The notes: generated by a model from the letters alone, not told the origin. A stretch of DNA of 64,000 bases from Bacteroidales bacterium UBA4116 (GCA_002381645.1 DFXE01000007.1:329404-393403), one strand, 5' to 3'; positions 42,026 through 51,015 are shown, counted from the first letter of the stretch. Program-made: numbers and translations.

Positions 42026-43516
42026 TCAGGTGAAAGCTTTGTTCATTGCTGCAGCAGCTTTACGCCCATCGCCCATGGCAAGGATAACGGTGGCACCCCC
42101 GCGAACGATATCGCCACCCGCATATACATCGCGGAGTGTAGAGCACATGGTTGCTTCGTCTACAACAATTGTACCCCATTTACTAACCTCAAGTCCCTGA
42201 AATGTACTTGGGATCAGAGGGTTCGGAGATACTCCTACACTGACGATTACCTCGTCTACTTCAATTGTTTCGATTGCCCCTTCGATAGCTACCGGCCGAC
42301 GACGGCCTGAAGCGTCAGGTTCACCCAATGTCATTTTCTGGAGACGCATTTGTTTAACACGTCCGCGTTCGTCACCGATATATTCTACCGGATTATGCAG
42401 TGTCAGAAACTCAATTCCTTCCTCTTTCGCGTGCTTAACTTCTTCTAAACGCGCCGGCATCTCTTCTTCGCTCCTCCGGTAAACGATCATGGAACGTTCC
42501 GCTCCTAATCTCCTGGCTGTACGCACAGAATCCATGGCTGTATTTCCTCCGCCTATAACGGCTACTTTCTTTCCGATAAGGACAGGGGTATCACTCTCCG
42601 GATTTGCCGCATCCATCAGGTTTACACGTGTGAGGTATTCGTTTGACGACATAACTCCCACCAAGTTTTCGCCCGGGATATTCATAAAGTTGGGTAAACC
42701 TGCTCCGCTGGCTACAAATATTCCTTTAAATCCCTCTTCATGCAGGTCTTCGTATCTAATGGTTTTCCCTACAATGCAATTATTAATGAACTTAACTCCC
42801 ATTTTCCTGAGAATATCAATCTCTACATCCACGATTTCGTTTGGAAGGCGGAATTCGGGAATACCATATTTCAATACACCGCCAATTTCGTGTAATGCTT
42901 CAAAGACAGTAACATCGTAGCCAAGTTTCACCATATCTCCGGCAAATGACAGACCCGCAGGCCCGGAGCCTACTACAGCGATTTTTATTCCGTTGGAAGG
43001 TGCGATTTCAGGAACGGACATCTGCCCGCTCTCCCGCTCATAGTCTGCCACAAAACGCTCGAGATGTCCGATAGCTACCGGCTCTTTTTTCATTTTCAGA
43101 TGAATACATTGGGCTTCACATTGCTTTTCCTGCGGGCATACCCGTCCGCATACGGCCGGTAAAGCGCTTGTCTCTTTCAGGACTTTGGCAGCTTCAAGAA
43201 AACGGCCGGTTTCAATATATTTGATAAATGTAGGAATATTAATACTTACGGGGCATCCGTTCATACATGCCGGATTAGGACAATCCAGGCAACGTTGCGC
43301 CTCCTGCATTGCCTGTTCGGCTGTAAGTCCCAGGTTAACTTCTTCATTATTATGGCTACGGTATTCCGGATCGAGTTCATTCATATGTACCCGGGGAATA
43401 TCGGCACGTTCCTTATTTTTTTTACTTTTTCGAAGTTCTTCCCTCCACGGCTCCGCACGGCGTCCGGCAGGGGAAAGAGGAGAAGTAAGAGGGGAAAAGT
43501 TATTTGTAGTGTCCAT
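42026..43516 (-). CDS. gltA: GltA/NfnB-type NADPH oxidoreductase subunit
   Basis: A 496-residue flavoprotein. The N-terminal Fe-S domain has CLDCPNPACMNGCPV and CGRVCPQEKQCEAQC motifs; the FAD-binding site is VVGSGPAGLSFAGDM and the NADPH-binding site is VIGGGNTAMDSVRTARRLG. With its downstream partner it fits NfnAB, the transhydrogenase that bifurcates electrons from NADPH to ferredoxin and NAD; homologues are often named glutamate synthase small subunit. The first ~20 residues (FSPLTSPLSPAGRR) are not part of the family and are coded by repeat-like DNA (about 43440-43500), see findings. Confidence 0.9.
   Translation of the reverse strand: MDTTNNFSPLTSPLSPAGRRAEPWREELRKSKKNKERADIPRVHMNELDPEYRSHNNEEVNLGLTAEQAMQEAQRCLDCPNPACMNGCPVSINIPTFIKYIETGRFLEAAKVLKETSALPAVCGRVCPQEKQCEAQCIHLKMKKEPVAIGHLERFVADYERESGQMSVPEIAPSNGIKIAVVGSGPAGLSFAGDMVKLGYDVTVFEALHEIGGVLKYGIPEFRLPNEIVDVEIDILRKMGVKFINNCIVGKTIRYEDLHEEGFKGIFVASGAGLPNFMNIPGENLVGVMSSNEYLTRVNLMDAANPESDTPVLIGKKVAVIGGGNTAMDSVRTARRLGAERSMIVYRRSEEEMPARLEEVKHAKEEGIEFLTLHNPVEYIGDERGRVKQMRLQKMTLGEPDASGRRRPVAIEGAIETIEVDEVIVSVGVSPNPLIPSTFQGLEVSKWGTIVVDEATMCSTLRDVYAGGDIVRGGATVILAMGDGRKAAAAMNKAFT
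43440..43500 (-). repeat. repeat-like GC-rich element inside the gltA 5' end
   Basis: The DNA of the first codons of the gene contains CCCCTGCCGG, also in the element at 20101-20160, plus polypyrimidine tracts. Its translation gives the SPLTSPLSPAGRR peptide. Element type is inferred from composition only. Confidence 0.35.
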
Positions 43517-43553
43517 TCTTATATTGTTTTTCTTTTTATTACCATACTCATTA

Positions 43554-44348
43554 TTACCCCTCTATATCTTTATACGCTCCCAATCGCATAAGCATTTCAT
43601 CAAAATCAACCTGATGAGCATCGAATTCGGGACCGTCAACACAAACAAAACGGGTTTTTCCTCCCACGGTTATACGGCATGCTCCACACATTCCTGTGCC
43701 GTCAACCATGATCGTATTCAAAGATGCCACGGTTGGTATTTCGTATTTCTTTGTAAGGGCAGAAACAAATTTCATCATAATGGCCGGTCCTATTGTTACG
43801 CATAGGTCTACCTTTTCCCTTTGTATCACGCTTTCTATCCCATCCGTTACCAGCCCTTGTTGACCATAAGAACCATCATCCGTCATAATAATGACTTCAT
43901 CGGAATTAGCGCGCATCTGTTCTTCCAGTATCACCAAATCCTTTGTACGGGCAGCCAATACTACAATAACGCGGTTCCCGGCATTATGGAATGCTTCCAC
44001 AATAGGCATTAAGGGGGCTACTCCTACTCCACCTCCCGCGCAGACTACCGTACCGACTTTTTCAACATGGGTTGCCTGTCCCAACGGTCCTACGAGGTCG
44101 GTTATTTCATCGCCGACTTCAAGGCTGCATATTTTTTTTGACGATCCGCCAACGGCCTGGATAACCAACGTAATGGTTCCTTTTTCAACATCAGCGCCCG
44201 CAATAGTCAGGGGTATCCGTTCTCCTTTTTTTCCGACTTTTACGATCACAAAATGCCCTGCTTTCCTGGAACGGGCAATCAGGGGGGCTTCCACTTCAAA
44301 TTTTACTACGTTGGCAGAAAAATATTCCTTACTAACAATTTTATTCAT
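43554..44348 (-). CDS. NfnA/SudB-like FAD/NAD-binding, 2Fe-2S subunit
   Basis: A 264-residue ferredoxin-NAD(P)+ reductase-type protein. The FAD-binding front part has EAPLIARSRKAGHFVIV and GERIPLTIAGAD; the NAD-binding part contains VVCAGGGVGVAPLMPIVEAF. The Cys-rich C-terminus (GTGMCGACRITVGGKTRFVCVDGPEF) ligates a 2Fe-2S cluster. With the following gltA it makes an NfnAB heterodimer or a sulfide-dehydrogenase-like enzyme, 37 bases apart and on the same strand. Confidence 0.88.
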   Translation of the reverse strand: MNKIVSKEYFSANVVKFEVEAPLIARSRKAGHFVIVKVGKKGERIPLTIAGADVEKGTITLVIQAVGGSSKKICSLEVGDEITDLVGPLGQATHVEKVGTVVCAGGGVGVAPLMPIVEAFHNAGNRVIVVLAARTKDLVILEEQMRANSDEVIIMTDDGSYGQQGLVTDGIESVIQREKVDLCVTIGPAIMMKFVSALTKKYEIPTVASLNTIMVDGTGMCGACRITVGGKTRFVCVDGPEFDAHQVDFDEMLMRLGAYKDIEG

Positions 44349-44380
44349 TTTACCGGGATAGAGTTTGTTGGTATTGTTTG

Positions 44381-44764
44381 TTATTCAAATAAACTTTCGT
44401 CGCGAATCAGCATCAGGATCGCGGAATGAGGAACGATCATATAGGTTTCGTCATCAAATTTTATTTCGAAAGCTGCATTTTGCAGATAAATTGCCAGATC
44501 TCCTTCATGTGCCTGTAAAGGCAGGTAATGGACTTCGTCTTCCTTCTTTTTCCATACCTCGGATTCTTCTACTTGTGATGGCAAAGGATAACCCGGACCT
44601 ATTTTTATAATGTAACCGCTTTGGATTTTTTCTCCTTGTTGTACGGTAGGCGGGAGATATAAACCGGACTTCGTCTGGCTTTGGGGATTTTTTGGCTTAA
44701 TCAATACCTTATCACCCACCATCAGGAATTTTTCGATGTCTTTCTGATCAATAGATAGTTGCAT
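44381..44764 (-). CDS. GroES-like (Cpn10 fold) protein
   Basis: A 127-residue protein whose core VGDKVLIKPKNPQSQTKSGLYLPPT and GYIIKIGPG fits the chaperonin-10 fold, with a more acidic C-terminal extension. True GroES is ~95 residues and sits beside groEL; here no groEL is present, so this is a stand-alone relative of unknown partner. Start at the ATG at 44764 because codons before it do not fit. A TATGTTTG box (44790-44797, minus) is a possible -7. Confidence 0.75.
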   Translation of the reverse strand: MQLSIDQKDIEKFLMVGDKVLIKPKNPQSQTKSGLYLPPTVQQGEKIQSGYIIKIGPGYPLPSQVEESEVWKKKEDEVHYLPLQAHEGDLAIYLQNAAFEIKFDDETYMIVPHSAILMLIRDESLFE

Positions 44765-44870
44765 GTTATTTGTGATTTCAATTGAAACACAAACATACAT
44801 AAAAAGTTGCTATTTATAATTATATCCCCGAAAAAACAAGCAAAAAGAAGAAATACCGGAAAAAGAAAAA

Positions 44871-44891
44871 GGAGGCCTTTACCGGACCTCC
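44871..44891 (-). terminator. terminator of phosphofructokinase gene
   Basis: GGAGG and CCTCC arms around a ten-base loop downstream of pfkA on the minus strand, followed there by a T-rich run (TTTTTCTTTTTCC). Confidence 0.6.
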
Positions 44892-44922
44892 AATATTTTA
44901 CTTTTATCTGTTCTTATTATAT

Positions 44923-45903
44923 TTAAATGGAAGATATACGAAGCACTTTCAGCAGATCACGGTTGATCGGCTTATCGTTTTTAATTGCTTTGGCAAACGG
45001 TACGTACACGATTTCTTCATTCTGAACGCCGATCATTACATTACGCTGATCATCAAGTAAGGCTTCGATAGCCGCGATACCCATGCGGGTGGCTAAAATA
45101 CGATCCTGGGCGGAAGGAGAACCTCCACGTTGTAAATGTCCTAAAATAGTTACGCGGACATCGAATTCGGGGTATTCGTTCTTCACACGTTCGGCTACTC
45201 CGATCGCACCGCCGGTCACTTCACTTTCCGCTACCAATACAATGCTGCTGTTCTTTGATTTACGCAACCCGTTTTCAATCATATCAGACAATTGATCTGT
45301 CTCCATGGATATTTCGGGTATAATGGCAGCTTCTGCTCCGGAGGCGATCGCTCCGTTCAGGGCAAGGAAACCGGCATCACGTCCCATGACTTCGATAAAG
45401 AAAAGACGATCATGTGAGGATGCAGTATCGCGTATTTTATCCACACATTCCATGATCGTGTTCAAAGCGGTATCATAACCGATAGTCACATCTGTTCCGA
45501 ACAGATCATTATCAATAGTTCCCGGCAAACCGACTACCGGATAATTGAATTCCTGCGCAAAAATACGGGCACCTGTCAGTGTTCCGTCTCCTCCGATCGT
45601 TATCAAGGCATCAATACCTTCCTGAACCAACCGGTCATACGCCTGTTTTCTTCCTTCCTTGGTTTTGAATTCCAGACAACGGGCGGTTTTCAGGATAGTT
45701 CCACCGCGTTGGATAATATTACTTACATTTTGTGTTTTAAACTCTTCAATTTCACCTGTGATCAAACCACGATAACCCCTGTAAATGCCTTTCACAGTCA
45801 TCCCGTTATAAATAGCGGAACGTGTTACTGCCCGGATAGCCGCATTCATACCAGGGGCATCCCCTCCGGATGTCAAAATACCAATACATTTTACTAATGA
45901 CAT
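44923..45903 (-). CDS. pfkA: 6-phosphofructokinase
   Basis: A 326-residue ATP-dependent phosphofructokinase that makes fructose-1,6-bisphosphate. It has the nucleotide site GILTSGGDAPGMNAAIRA, the GGDGTLTG box (ATP type, not PPi type), the catalytic TIDNDLFGTD with its Asp, and the VTILGHLQRGGSPSAQDR substrate/allosteric block. Length is that of the short bacterial form. A TATTTTTG box (45929-45936, minus) may be its -7. It is a single gene between the GroES-like gene and a 292-base gap. Confidence 0.95.
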   Translation of the reverse strand: MSLVKCIGILTSGGDAPGMNAAIRAVTRSAIYNGMTVKGIYRGYRGLITGEIEEFKTQNVSNIIQRGGTILKTARCLEFKTKEGRKQAYDRLVQEGIDALITIGGDGTLTGARIFAQEFNYPVVGLPGTIDNDLFGTDVTIGYDTALNTIMECVDKIRDTASSHDRLFFIEVMGRDAGFLALNGAIASGAEAAIIPEISMETDQLSDMIENGLRKSKNSSIVLVAESEVTGGAIGVAERVKNEYPEFDVRVTILGHLQRGGSPSAQDRILATRMGIAAIEALLDDQRNVMIGVQNEEIVYVPFAKAIKNDKPINRDLLKVLRISSI

Positions 45904-46195
45904 AATACCTGTTTTATTTAATCCGCAGCAAAAATAGTAATTATTTAACCAATCGGCTTTCTTTGTGACAAACTTAATAATTATTTACCGGCTAAGCTTT
46001 GAAGCAAAAAACAGCATCGTTTCTTATCTCTTGCCCCGAAACGATCCCCCTTTCGCCGTTGTAACGATAGATATATTGACAAATTAAAAAATATTAAGGG
46101 GGCTTTTTCTTCTTTAAATACTTAATTATTTAGTTTTGTGGTATGTGTAATAGTTTATCCTGAATGTATTTACTAACTTAATAATTATTGAAAAA

Positions 46196-47188
46196 ATGGC
46201 ACGACTTGTAACCTTGTATTCTCTGCAGTGGGGAGACTTACCACTGGAGATTGTTTGTGAAAAGGCTAAATCCTTCGGGTATGACGGTATTGAGATAGGA
46301 CTTCCGGATCATCTGGACGTTCGTAATACGGATCCGGGTTATTATCAGGGGATCAAAGATCTATTGGCTAAATATGGTATGGAACTGCGTACAATTTCCA
46401 CGCACCTCGTAGGGCAGGCGGTATGCGACAATATCGACGGAAGGCATAAATCCATCCTTCCGGACCACATCTGGGGAGACGGTGATCCTGAAAGTGTGCG
46501 CGGGCGCGCAGCTGAGGAGCTGATCCGCACGGCACATGCTGCTAAAGCATTGGGTGTAGATACGGTAGTCGGTTTTACGGGTAGTTCGATCTGGCAATAC
46601 CTTTATTCATTCCCTCCTGTTCCTGACTCTATGATTGAAGAGGGGTATAAAGATTTTGCGCGGCGTTTTAAACCCATTCTGGACGAGTACCAGAAATTAG
46701 GGATCCGGTATGCGCTGGAAGTGCATCCCACTGAAATCGCCTTCGATACGGTAACTGCCCGGCGTGCATTGGATGCCCTTGAGTGGCATCCGGCATTCGG
46801 TTTTAATTACGACCCCAGCCATTTCGGTTATCAGGGAGTGGATTATGTGGACTTTATTTACCAATTCTCCGACCGTATTTTCCATGTACATATGAAAGAT
46901 GTCTATTGGAGCGATACGCCTAAACCGGCGGGTGTCTTCGGAGGATATGTTACATTCGGCGACCCGCAACGTTTCTGGAACTTCCGCAGTGTAGGACGCG
47001 GACGCATCAACTTTGAGGAGATCATCCGCGCGTTGAATCATATCGGTTATAAAGGCCCGTTATCGATCGAATGGGAAGACAGCGCCATGGATCGTGAACA
47101 CGGGGCACGTGAATCCTGCGAGTTCACTAAACGCATCGATTTCGAACCTTCGGATCATGCTTTTGATGCGGTTTTTGAAAAAAAATAA
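46196..47188 (+). CDS. sugar phosphate isomerase/epimerase (xylose isomerase-like TIM barrel)
   Basis: A 330-residue TIM-barrel enzyme of the AP_endonuc_2/xylose-isomerase-like family: SFGYDGIEIGLPDHLD near the start, RYALEVHPTEIAFD in the middle, FGFNYDPSHFGYQGVD, then FHVHMKDV and a final PLSIEWEDSAMDREHG, which carry the Glu/Asp/His residues that bind divalent metal in the family. The substrate is not determined by the sequence. A TAGTTTTG box at 46131-46138 is a candidate -7. The gene is alone and followed by a terminator. The 292 bases before it are AT-rich and otherwise show nothing. Confidence 0.87.
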   Translation: MARLVTLYSLQWGDLPLEIVCEKAKSFGYDGIEIGLPDHLDVRNTDPGYYQGIKDLLAKYGMELRTISTHLVGQAVCDNIDGRHKSILPDHIWGDGDPESVRGRAAEELIRTAHAAKALGVDTVVGFTGSSIWQYLYSFPPVPDSMIEEGYKDFARRFKPILDEYQKLGIRYALEVHPTEIAFDTVTARRALDALEWHPAFGFNYDPSHFGYQGVDYVDFIYQFSDRIFHVHMKDVYWSDTPKPAGVFGGYVTFGDPQRFWNFRSVGRGRINFEEIIRALNHIGYKGPLSIEWEDSAMDREHGARESCEFTKRIDFEPSDHAFDAVFEKK

Positions 47189-47206
47189 AACCAAAATGAC
47201 ATAGGG

Positions 47207-47236
47207 AATAGCCGGTTAAGTAATATACCGGCTATT
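47207..47236. terminator. bidirectional terminator
   Basis: Perfect 10-bp stem AATAGCCGGT (47207-47216) / ACCGGCTATT (47227-47236) with a 10-base loop between the isomerase gene and the convergent hydrolase gene; the right arm touches the hydrolase stop codon. Confidence 0.75.
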
Positions 47237-48333
47237 TAGTTTAAGTCTTCCCACCAACGGGTAAAGACCTGTTTGTCATCTTTGAGATCGACCTCCTGCC
47301 CAATCATAGGTGTAAGTAACAGGCAATCCGTATCTTTATGCAATTCGGTTATTTTGCGTAAAGGGTCATCCCAGGGATGATAACCCAGGGCAAAACGCGA
47401 ATTATGAACGGGTATCAGTTTTTTCGCGTGTAAATCTTTAGCTGTCTGCACGACCTGTTCGGGAAGGGTATGGATATATTTCCAGTTGGTATCGTACTGG
47501 CCGTTCTCCAAGATCGCCACATCGATTTCATTGAAACGTTCTCCTATTTCCTTGTAGTGTTCGTCGTAACCGCTGTCGCCGCCAATAAATATTTTCATGG
47601 AAGGGGATTGTAGGAGAAAAGAAGCCCATAAGGATTGATTCGGCGACAGGCTTCTTCCCGAGAAATGGCGGGCGGGCAAACAAAACATCCTGAAACCCGT
47701 ATCTAATGCAACATCTTCATTCCAGTCCATTTCTATGATATTTTCTACTTTAAATCCCCAATGTTCGAAATGGGCGCCTACACCCAGGCCGCAGATCACT
47801 TTCCGTATCTTTGGTTTTAACGCTTTAATGGAATTATAATCCAGATGGTCCCAGTGATCGTGGGAGATGACCAGGTAATCGATCTCCGGAATATCGTCTG
47901 CCCTGTATTTATCGGTTGCTTTAAAAGCAGTGTTAAAGAAAAACACCGGGGCACCCGCCCGGCTGAAAACAGGATCGACCAGTATACGCCTGCCGTCGAC
48001 CTGGATAAAATAGGAGGAATGACCGAACCATACAAAGACATCTTTACCGGGGTCCAGCGTCAAGAGGTCAGTTTTGATAATTGGTACGGAATTAACAGGT
48101 TTGAGCCGTTCCTTTTTCTTTACGGCAAGGTCGAATACGCTGCCCGCATAACTTTTACCGGATGTCATCTGCCGTGTCGGGCTTAAATTCTGGAATTTGC
48201 CATCCCTGTAATTCGGGGATTGCCTGATCCTTTCTTTCCGTGCTCCTGACGGCCTTTTGCCAAACCGCGGCTGATTAAGGAAGATAAGCACCGCCAAAGC
48301 AACCAAAACAACAATAAAAATTGCGATCCACAT
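47236..48333 (-). CDS. membrane-anchored MBL-fold metal-dependent hydrolase
   Basis: A 365-residue metallo-beta-lactamase-fold hydrolase of the UlaG/NAPE-PLD-like class. An N-terminal helix (IMWIAIFIVVLVALAVLIF) anchors or exports it. The fold shows HSSYFIQVDGRRILVDPVF and VISHDHWDHLDY (metal-binding HxHxDH), then GLGVGAHFEHWG and GGDSGYDEHYKEIGERF. Such enzymes often hydrolyse phosphodiesters or lactones. The start is the ATG at 48333; the longest frame begins with TTG. Confidence 0.87.
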   Translation of the reverse strand: MWIAIFIVVLVALAVLIFLNQPRFGKRPSGARKERIRQSPNYRDGKFQNLSPTRQMTSGKSYAGSVFDLAVKKKERLKPVNSVPIIKTDLLTLDPGKDVFVWFGHSSYFIQVDGRRILVDPVFSRAGAPVFFFNTAFKATDKYRADDIPEIDYLVISHDHWDHLDYNSIKALKPKIRKVICGLGVGAHFEHWGFKVENIIEMDWNEDVALDTGFRMFCLPARHFSGRSLSPNQSLWASFLLQSPSMKIFIGGDSGYDEHYKEIGERFNEIDVAILENGQYDTNWKYIHTLPEQVVQTAKDLHAKKLIPVHNSRFALGYHPWDDPLRKITELHKDTDCLLLTPMIGQEVDLKDDKQVFTRWWEDLN

Positions 48334-48671
48334 AATCTTTTTTCGTTTAATAACTGTCAATCCAAATCGTTATTCTACAACCTGAACATTAAAATAATTG
48401 TTTCGGACAATCCTATTCAATTATACGAAATTATTGAATGTTTTGGTTTTGTAATTAAATGAACGGAACATTCTCCTGAATTAACCCTTATTTTACTAAA
48501 ATTGCCTGTCTTTCAGTTATTAATAATGAAATAGCATTTCATTCCGCAACTTTACACTTGCTGACGTGTTTGGTCGGTACAGTTAAGGATAGATAGTAAA
48601 CTGCCACGGGCCCGGTAAGTTATTATTCTCCTTCCTGGTATTTAAGAAATGTCTAATTAAATTGATTGTGT
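48334..48671. other. intergenic region without recognised gene
   Basis: This 338-base gap separates two divergent genes. It is AT-rich apart from the self-complementary CGGGCCCG near 48605. TTTG at 48569-48572 with a 21-base spacer to TAGTAAAC is a weak promoter candidate for the downstream gene. I see no open frame, RNA or repeat. Confidence 0.5.
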
Positions 48672-49031
48672 ATGAACAGAAATAAAAATGTAAACGATCC
48701 GTTTTACAGCGACTGGCAGGTAAGTGATGCCGACATGACCGCGCGCGATATAAAGAAAGATATCAAAACGGAAGCCAAACAAGATTCAAAGTTTGTGAAA
48801 GACGAATCAAAAAATCTCCGTAAGGAAGCAAAAGAAGATTACAAGGATTTCAAACAGGAAATGAAAGATTCTGACAATCCGTATGCCAAAGAACGTATTT
48901 CCGAGGCAAAACAGGATATGAAGGATTTCCGCAAAGACGTTAAAGATAACGAGAAAGAAATAAGGAGAGAGATCAAAGATGATGCTGACCGCCGTATTGA
49001 TAATGTAGACAATACGATCGATAATTATTAA
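48672..49031 (+). CDS. charged coiled-coil protein
   Basis: A 119-residue soluble protein made of about 40% Lys, Asp and Glu. From residue ~25 to ~110 it forms one long helix with repeating units such as KDDESKNLRKEAKEDYKDF and AKQDMKDFRKDVKDNEKEI, roughly 11 residues per unit, which matches the rhythm of LEA-like or YtxH/CsbD-type stress proteins. No signal peptide, no Cys. The ATG at 48672 gives NRNKNVNDPFYSDW at the front. Function unknown; a role in stress tolerance is a guess from composition. A terminator follows. Confidence 0.7.
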   Translation: MNRNKNVNDPFYSDWQVSDADMTARDIKKDIKTEAKQDSKFVKDESKNLRKEAKEDYKDFKQEMKDSDNPYAKERISEAKQDMKDFRKDVKDNEKEIRREIKDDADRRIDNVDNTIDNY

Positions 49032-49074
49032 TCTTTATCCGTTATATCGTCAAAAGTATTTTTCGATAGCCTGA

Positions 49075-49130
49075 TTATCCTTGTGTTAAGTAATAAACAG
49101 CATCTGTTATCCCCACAAGGATAAGGTTTT
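49075..49130 (+). terminator. terminator of the coiled-coil gene
   Basis: Perfect 11-bp stem TTATCCTTGTG (49075-49085) / CACAAGGATAA (49114-49124) with a long 28-base loop, followed by GGTTTTTT. Confidence 0.65.
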
Positions 49131-49136
49131 TTGAGA

Positions 49137-49157
49137 ACCCCGGGTTTTGCCCGGGGT
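49137..49157. terminator. second, GC-rich terminator hairpin
   Basis: ACCCCGGG (49137-49144) / CCCGGGGT (49150-49157) with a five-base loop, between the convergent coiled-coil and DUF3037 genes; T-rich DNA follows on the plus side. Confidence 0.6.
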
Positions 49158-49175
49158 ATATTTTATCCCGTTCGA

Positions 49176-49559
49176 TCACAAAACCAGTTCCTGGAATAAC
49201 TTTTCGAAAGTAGCATCCAGATCGGAAGAAAAGCCCGGATGAGGGCGTGAAGTCTGGATAGATGTGCTCCTGACAGCCGTTAACCACCTGAACCTTTCGG
49301 CCACATCGAGCGACGCAATATACCCTCCTTCTTTTTCACCGGAACAGATCTTACCGAACGACTCCAGATTTATCCGTAACGACTGCACATCCAGTTCGGA
49401 GGCAAAACATTTTAACTTGCTTTCGTCCAGCACATAGCGCGATTTAATATAACCGGCCTTCTTCGAAAAAAGGATAATTCCGGCATTCATAAATTCTTCG
49501 CGTTCCACACGGGGTACTACACGGATTACGGCGTATTCATATAAGTGCTTTCCTTGCAT
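49176..49559 (-). CDS. DUF3037 protein
   Basis: A 127-residue protein of the DUF3037 family, recognised by YEYAVIRVVPRVEREEFMNAGIILF at the start. No enzymatic motif is visible. It overlaps the end of the HipA-like kinase gene by 23 bases on the same strand, and this two-gene arrangement is seen in many bacteria. That suggests they work together, possibly as a kinase with its substrate or regulator; no experimental role is known to me. Confidence 0.8.
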   Translation of the reverse strand: MQGKHLYEYAVIRVVPRVEREEFMNAGIILFSKKAGYIKSRYVLDESKLKCFASELDVQSLRINLESFGKICSGEKEGGYIASLDVAERFRWLTAVRSTSIQTSRPHPGFSSDLDATFEKLFQELVL

Positions 49560-50319
49560 GCTTAGCTTCGTTTACAAATATTTCGGAATGTGCTACCCTT
49601 TCTGTCAGGAAGCTGAAATATACTTCACGCAATTCGTCCGGCGTTTCCTCCACCCCATTCCAGAGGAGCCAATCTTCAGGTATCAGTTCTACGATTTCGC
49701 GCATTTTGCCTGTTGTAAGGATTTCAGTGAATTCCTTATCTGTTTGGTCCAGCAAACCGGCCCTGTAAAGCAATGCATGATCTTTTATCTGCACAAAAGG
49801 GCTAACGGCATGCTTTTCCCAGTTTACCCACGAGTAATGGAAGAATAAGGAGGCTCCATGATCGATAAGCCATAATTCATTATGCCATACCAGCATATTC
49901 GTATTTTTAACGGTACGGTCCACATTCGTGAGCAGGGAATCGAGCCACACGATCTGTGAAGCTGTTCTTTCATCGACTGCATTTACTATGGGGTCGAACG
50001 TAAGGGCTCCCGACAGGAAATGCAATCCCAGGTTAAGCCCCCGGCTGCCCTGGAGAAGGTCCTGTATTTCTTCATCGCCTTCGGTTTGCCCGAAAGCTTC
50101 GTCTAATTCCAGAAAAACAAGCTCCGGAACACGGAAGCCCAGCAACCGGGCAATTTCTCCCCCGATAAGTTCGGCGATCAGTGCTTTCACGCCATGACCG
50201 GCTCCCCTGAATTTGACAACGTATTTAAATCCGTCGTCGGCTTCGCCAAGGGCGGGCAACGATCCTCCCTCGCGTAACGGCATGATATACCTGGTGACAT
50301 TGGCGGTACGTAATTCCAT
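49537..50319 (-). CDS. HipA-like kinase domain protein
   Basis: A 260-residue protein with the HipA-like kinase fold. It shows the ATP-binding strand part KYVVKFRGAGHGVKALIAELIGGEIARLLG, the catalytic Asp in SLLTNVDRTVKNTNML, and the metal-binding Asp in ELWLIDHGASLFF. It is shorter than HipA toxin (~440) and lacks the N-terminal HipA domain. No HipB-type antitoxin gene is adjacent. The ATG at 50319 was chosen; the frame opens 20 codons earlier. It is the first gene of the pair with DUF3037. Confidence 0.82.
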   Translation of the reverse strand: MELRTANVTRYIMPLREGGSLPALGEADDGFKYVVKFRGAGHGVKALIAELIGGEIARLLGFRVPELVFLELDEAFGQTEGDEEIQDLLQGSRGLNLGLHFLSGALTFDPIVNAVDERTASQIVWLDSLLTNVDRTVKNTNMLVWHNELWLIDHGASLFFHYSWVNWEKHAVSPFVQIKDHALLYRAGLLDQTDKEFTEILTTGKMREIVELIPEDWLLWNGVEETPDELREVYFSFLTERVAHSEIFVNEAKHARKALI

Positions 50320-50408
50320 AACTCTGCAATAAGTGGAGTTAAAGATACGACATACTTTCATTTTTTGTATCTTGTCCACCTCTAAATAATAAATAACGTC
50401 AAAAAGCC

Positions 50409-50993
50409 ATGAAAGAAGAGAAAGAAGTCCGTCGCTGCGGATGGTGCGGGACCGATCCGCTGTACATTGATTACCACGATAATGAATGGGGAAAGGAAGT
50501 AACGGATGACAAAAGGATGTTTGAATTCCTGATCCTGGAAAGTGCTCAGGCGGGACTTAGCTGGATTACGATCCTGCGGAAACGGGAAGGGTACCGCAAA
50601 GCTTTTGCCGGGTTCGACGCCGAAGCGATCTCCCGTTTCACACCCGAAGATGTGGAACGGCTGATGCAGGATGAAGGGATTGTCCGCAACCGAAGGAAGA
50701 TCGAAACAACGATTACGAACGCCCGGCTTTTCCTGGATGTACAAAAGGAGTTCGGAAGCTTCTGCAACTATATGAGGTCGTTCCTGCCGGACGGTAAACC
50801 GGTTGTTAACCGCTGGAAGACGTTAGGGGAAGTTCCTGCCTCCACCCCGTTGTCGGACGCGATCAGTAAGGACATGAAGAAAAGGGGATTTAAATTTTTC
50901 GGCACAACCATCTGTTATGCCCACCTGCAGGCTACGGGATACGTCAACGACCATCTGGCGGACTGCCATTGCCACCCGGATAATCTGAAATAA
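50409..50993 (+). CDS. tag: DNA-3-methyladenine glycosylase I
   Basis: A 194-residue base-excision repair enzyme that removes 3-methyladenine. The family start is RRCGWCGTDPLYIDYHDNEWG, where Cys and His help bind zinc, and the core includes SAQAGLSWITILRKREGYRKAFAGFD. The C-terminal HLADCHCHP completes the zinc site. It is divergent to the HipA-like gene and runs 22 bases ahead of the S9 peptidase gene, which may be co-transcribed. Confidence 0.95.
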   Translation: MKEEKEVRRCGWCGTDPLYIDYHDNEWGKEVTDDKRMFEFLILESAQAGLSWITILRKREGYRKAFAGFDAEAISRFTPEDVERLMQDEGIVRNRRKIETTITNARLFLDVQKEFGSFCNYMRSFLPDGKPVVNRWKTLGEVPASTPLSDAISKDMKKRGFKFFGTTICYAHLQATGYVNDHLADCHCHPDNLK

Positions 50994-51015
50994 ATAACCT
51001 ATAAAACACTATCAT

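Noticed and set aside
49537..50319. HipBA toxin-antitoxin module
   Set aside because: The kinase lacks the N-terminal HipA domain and no HipB-type HTH gene lies next to it.
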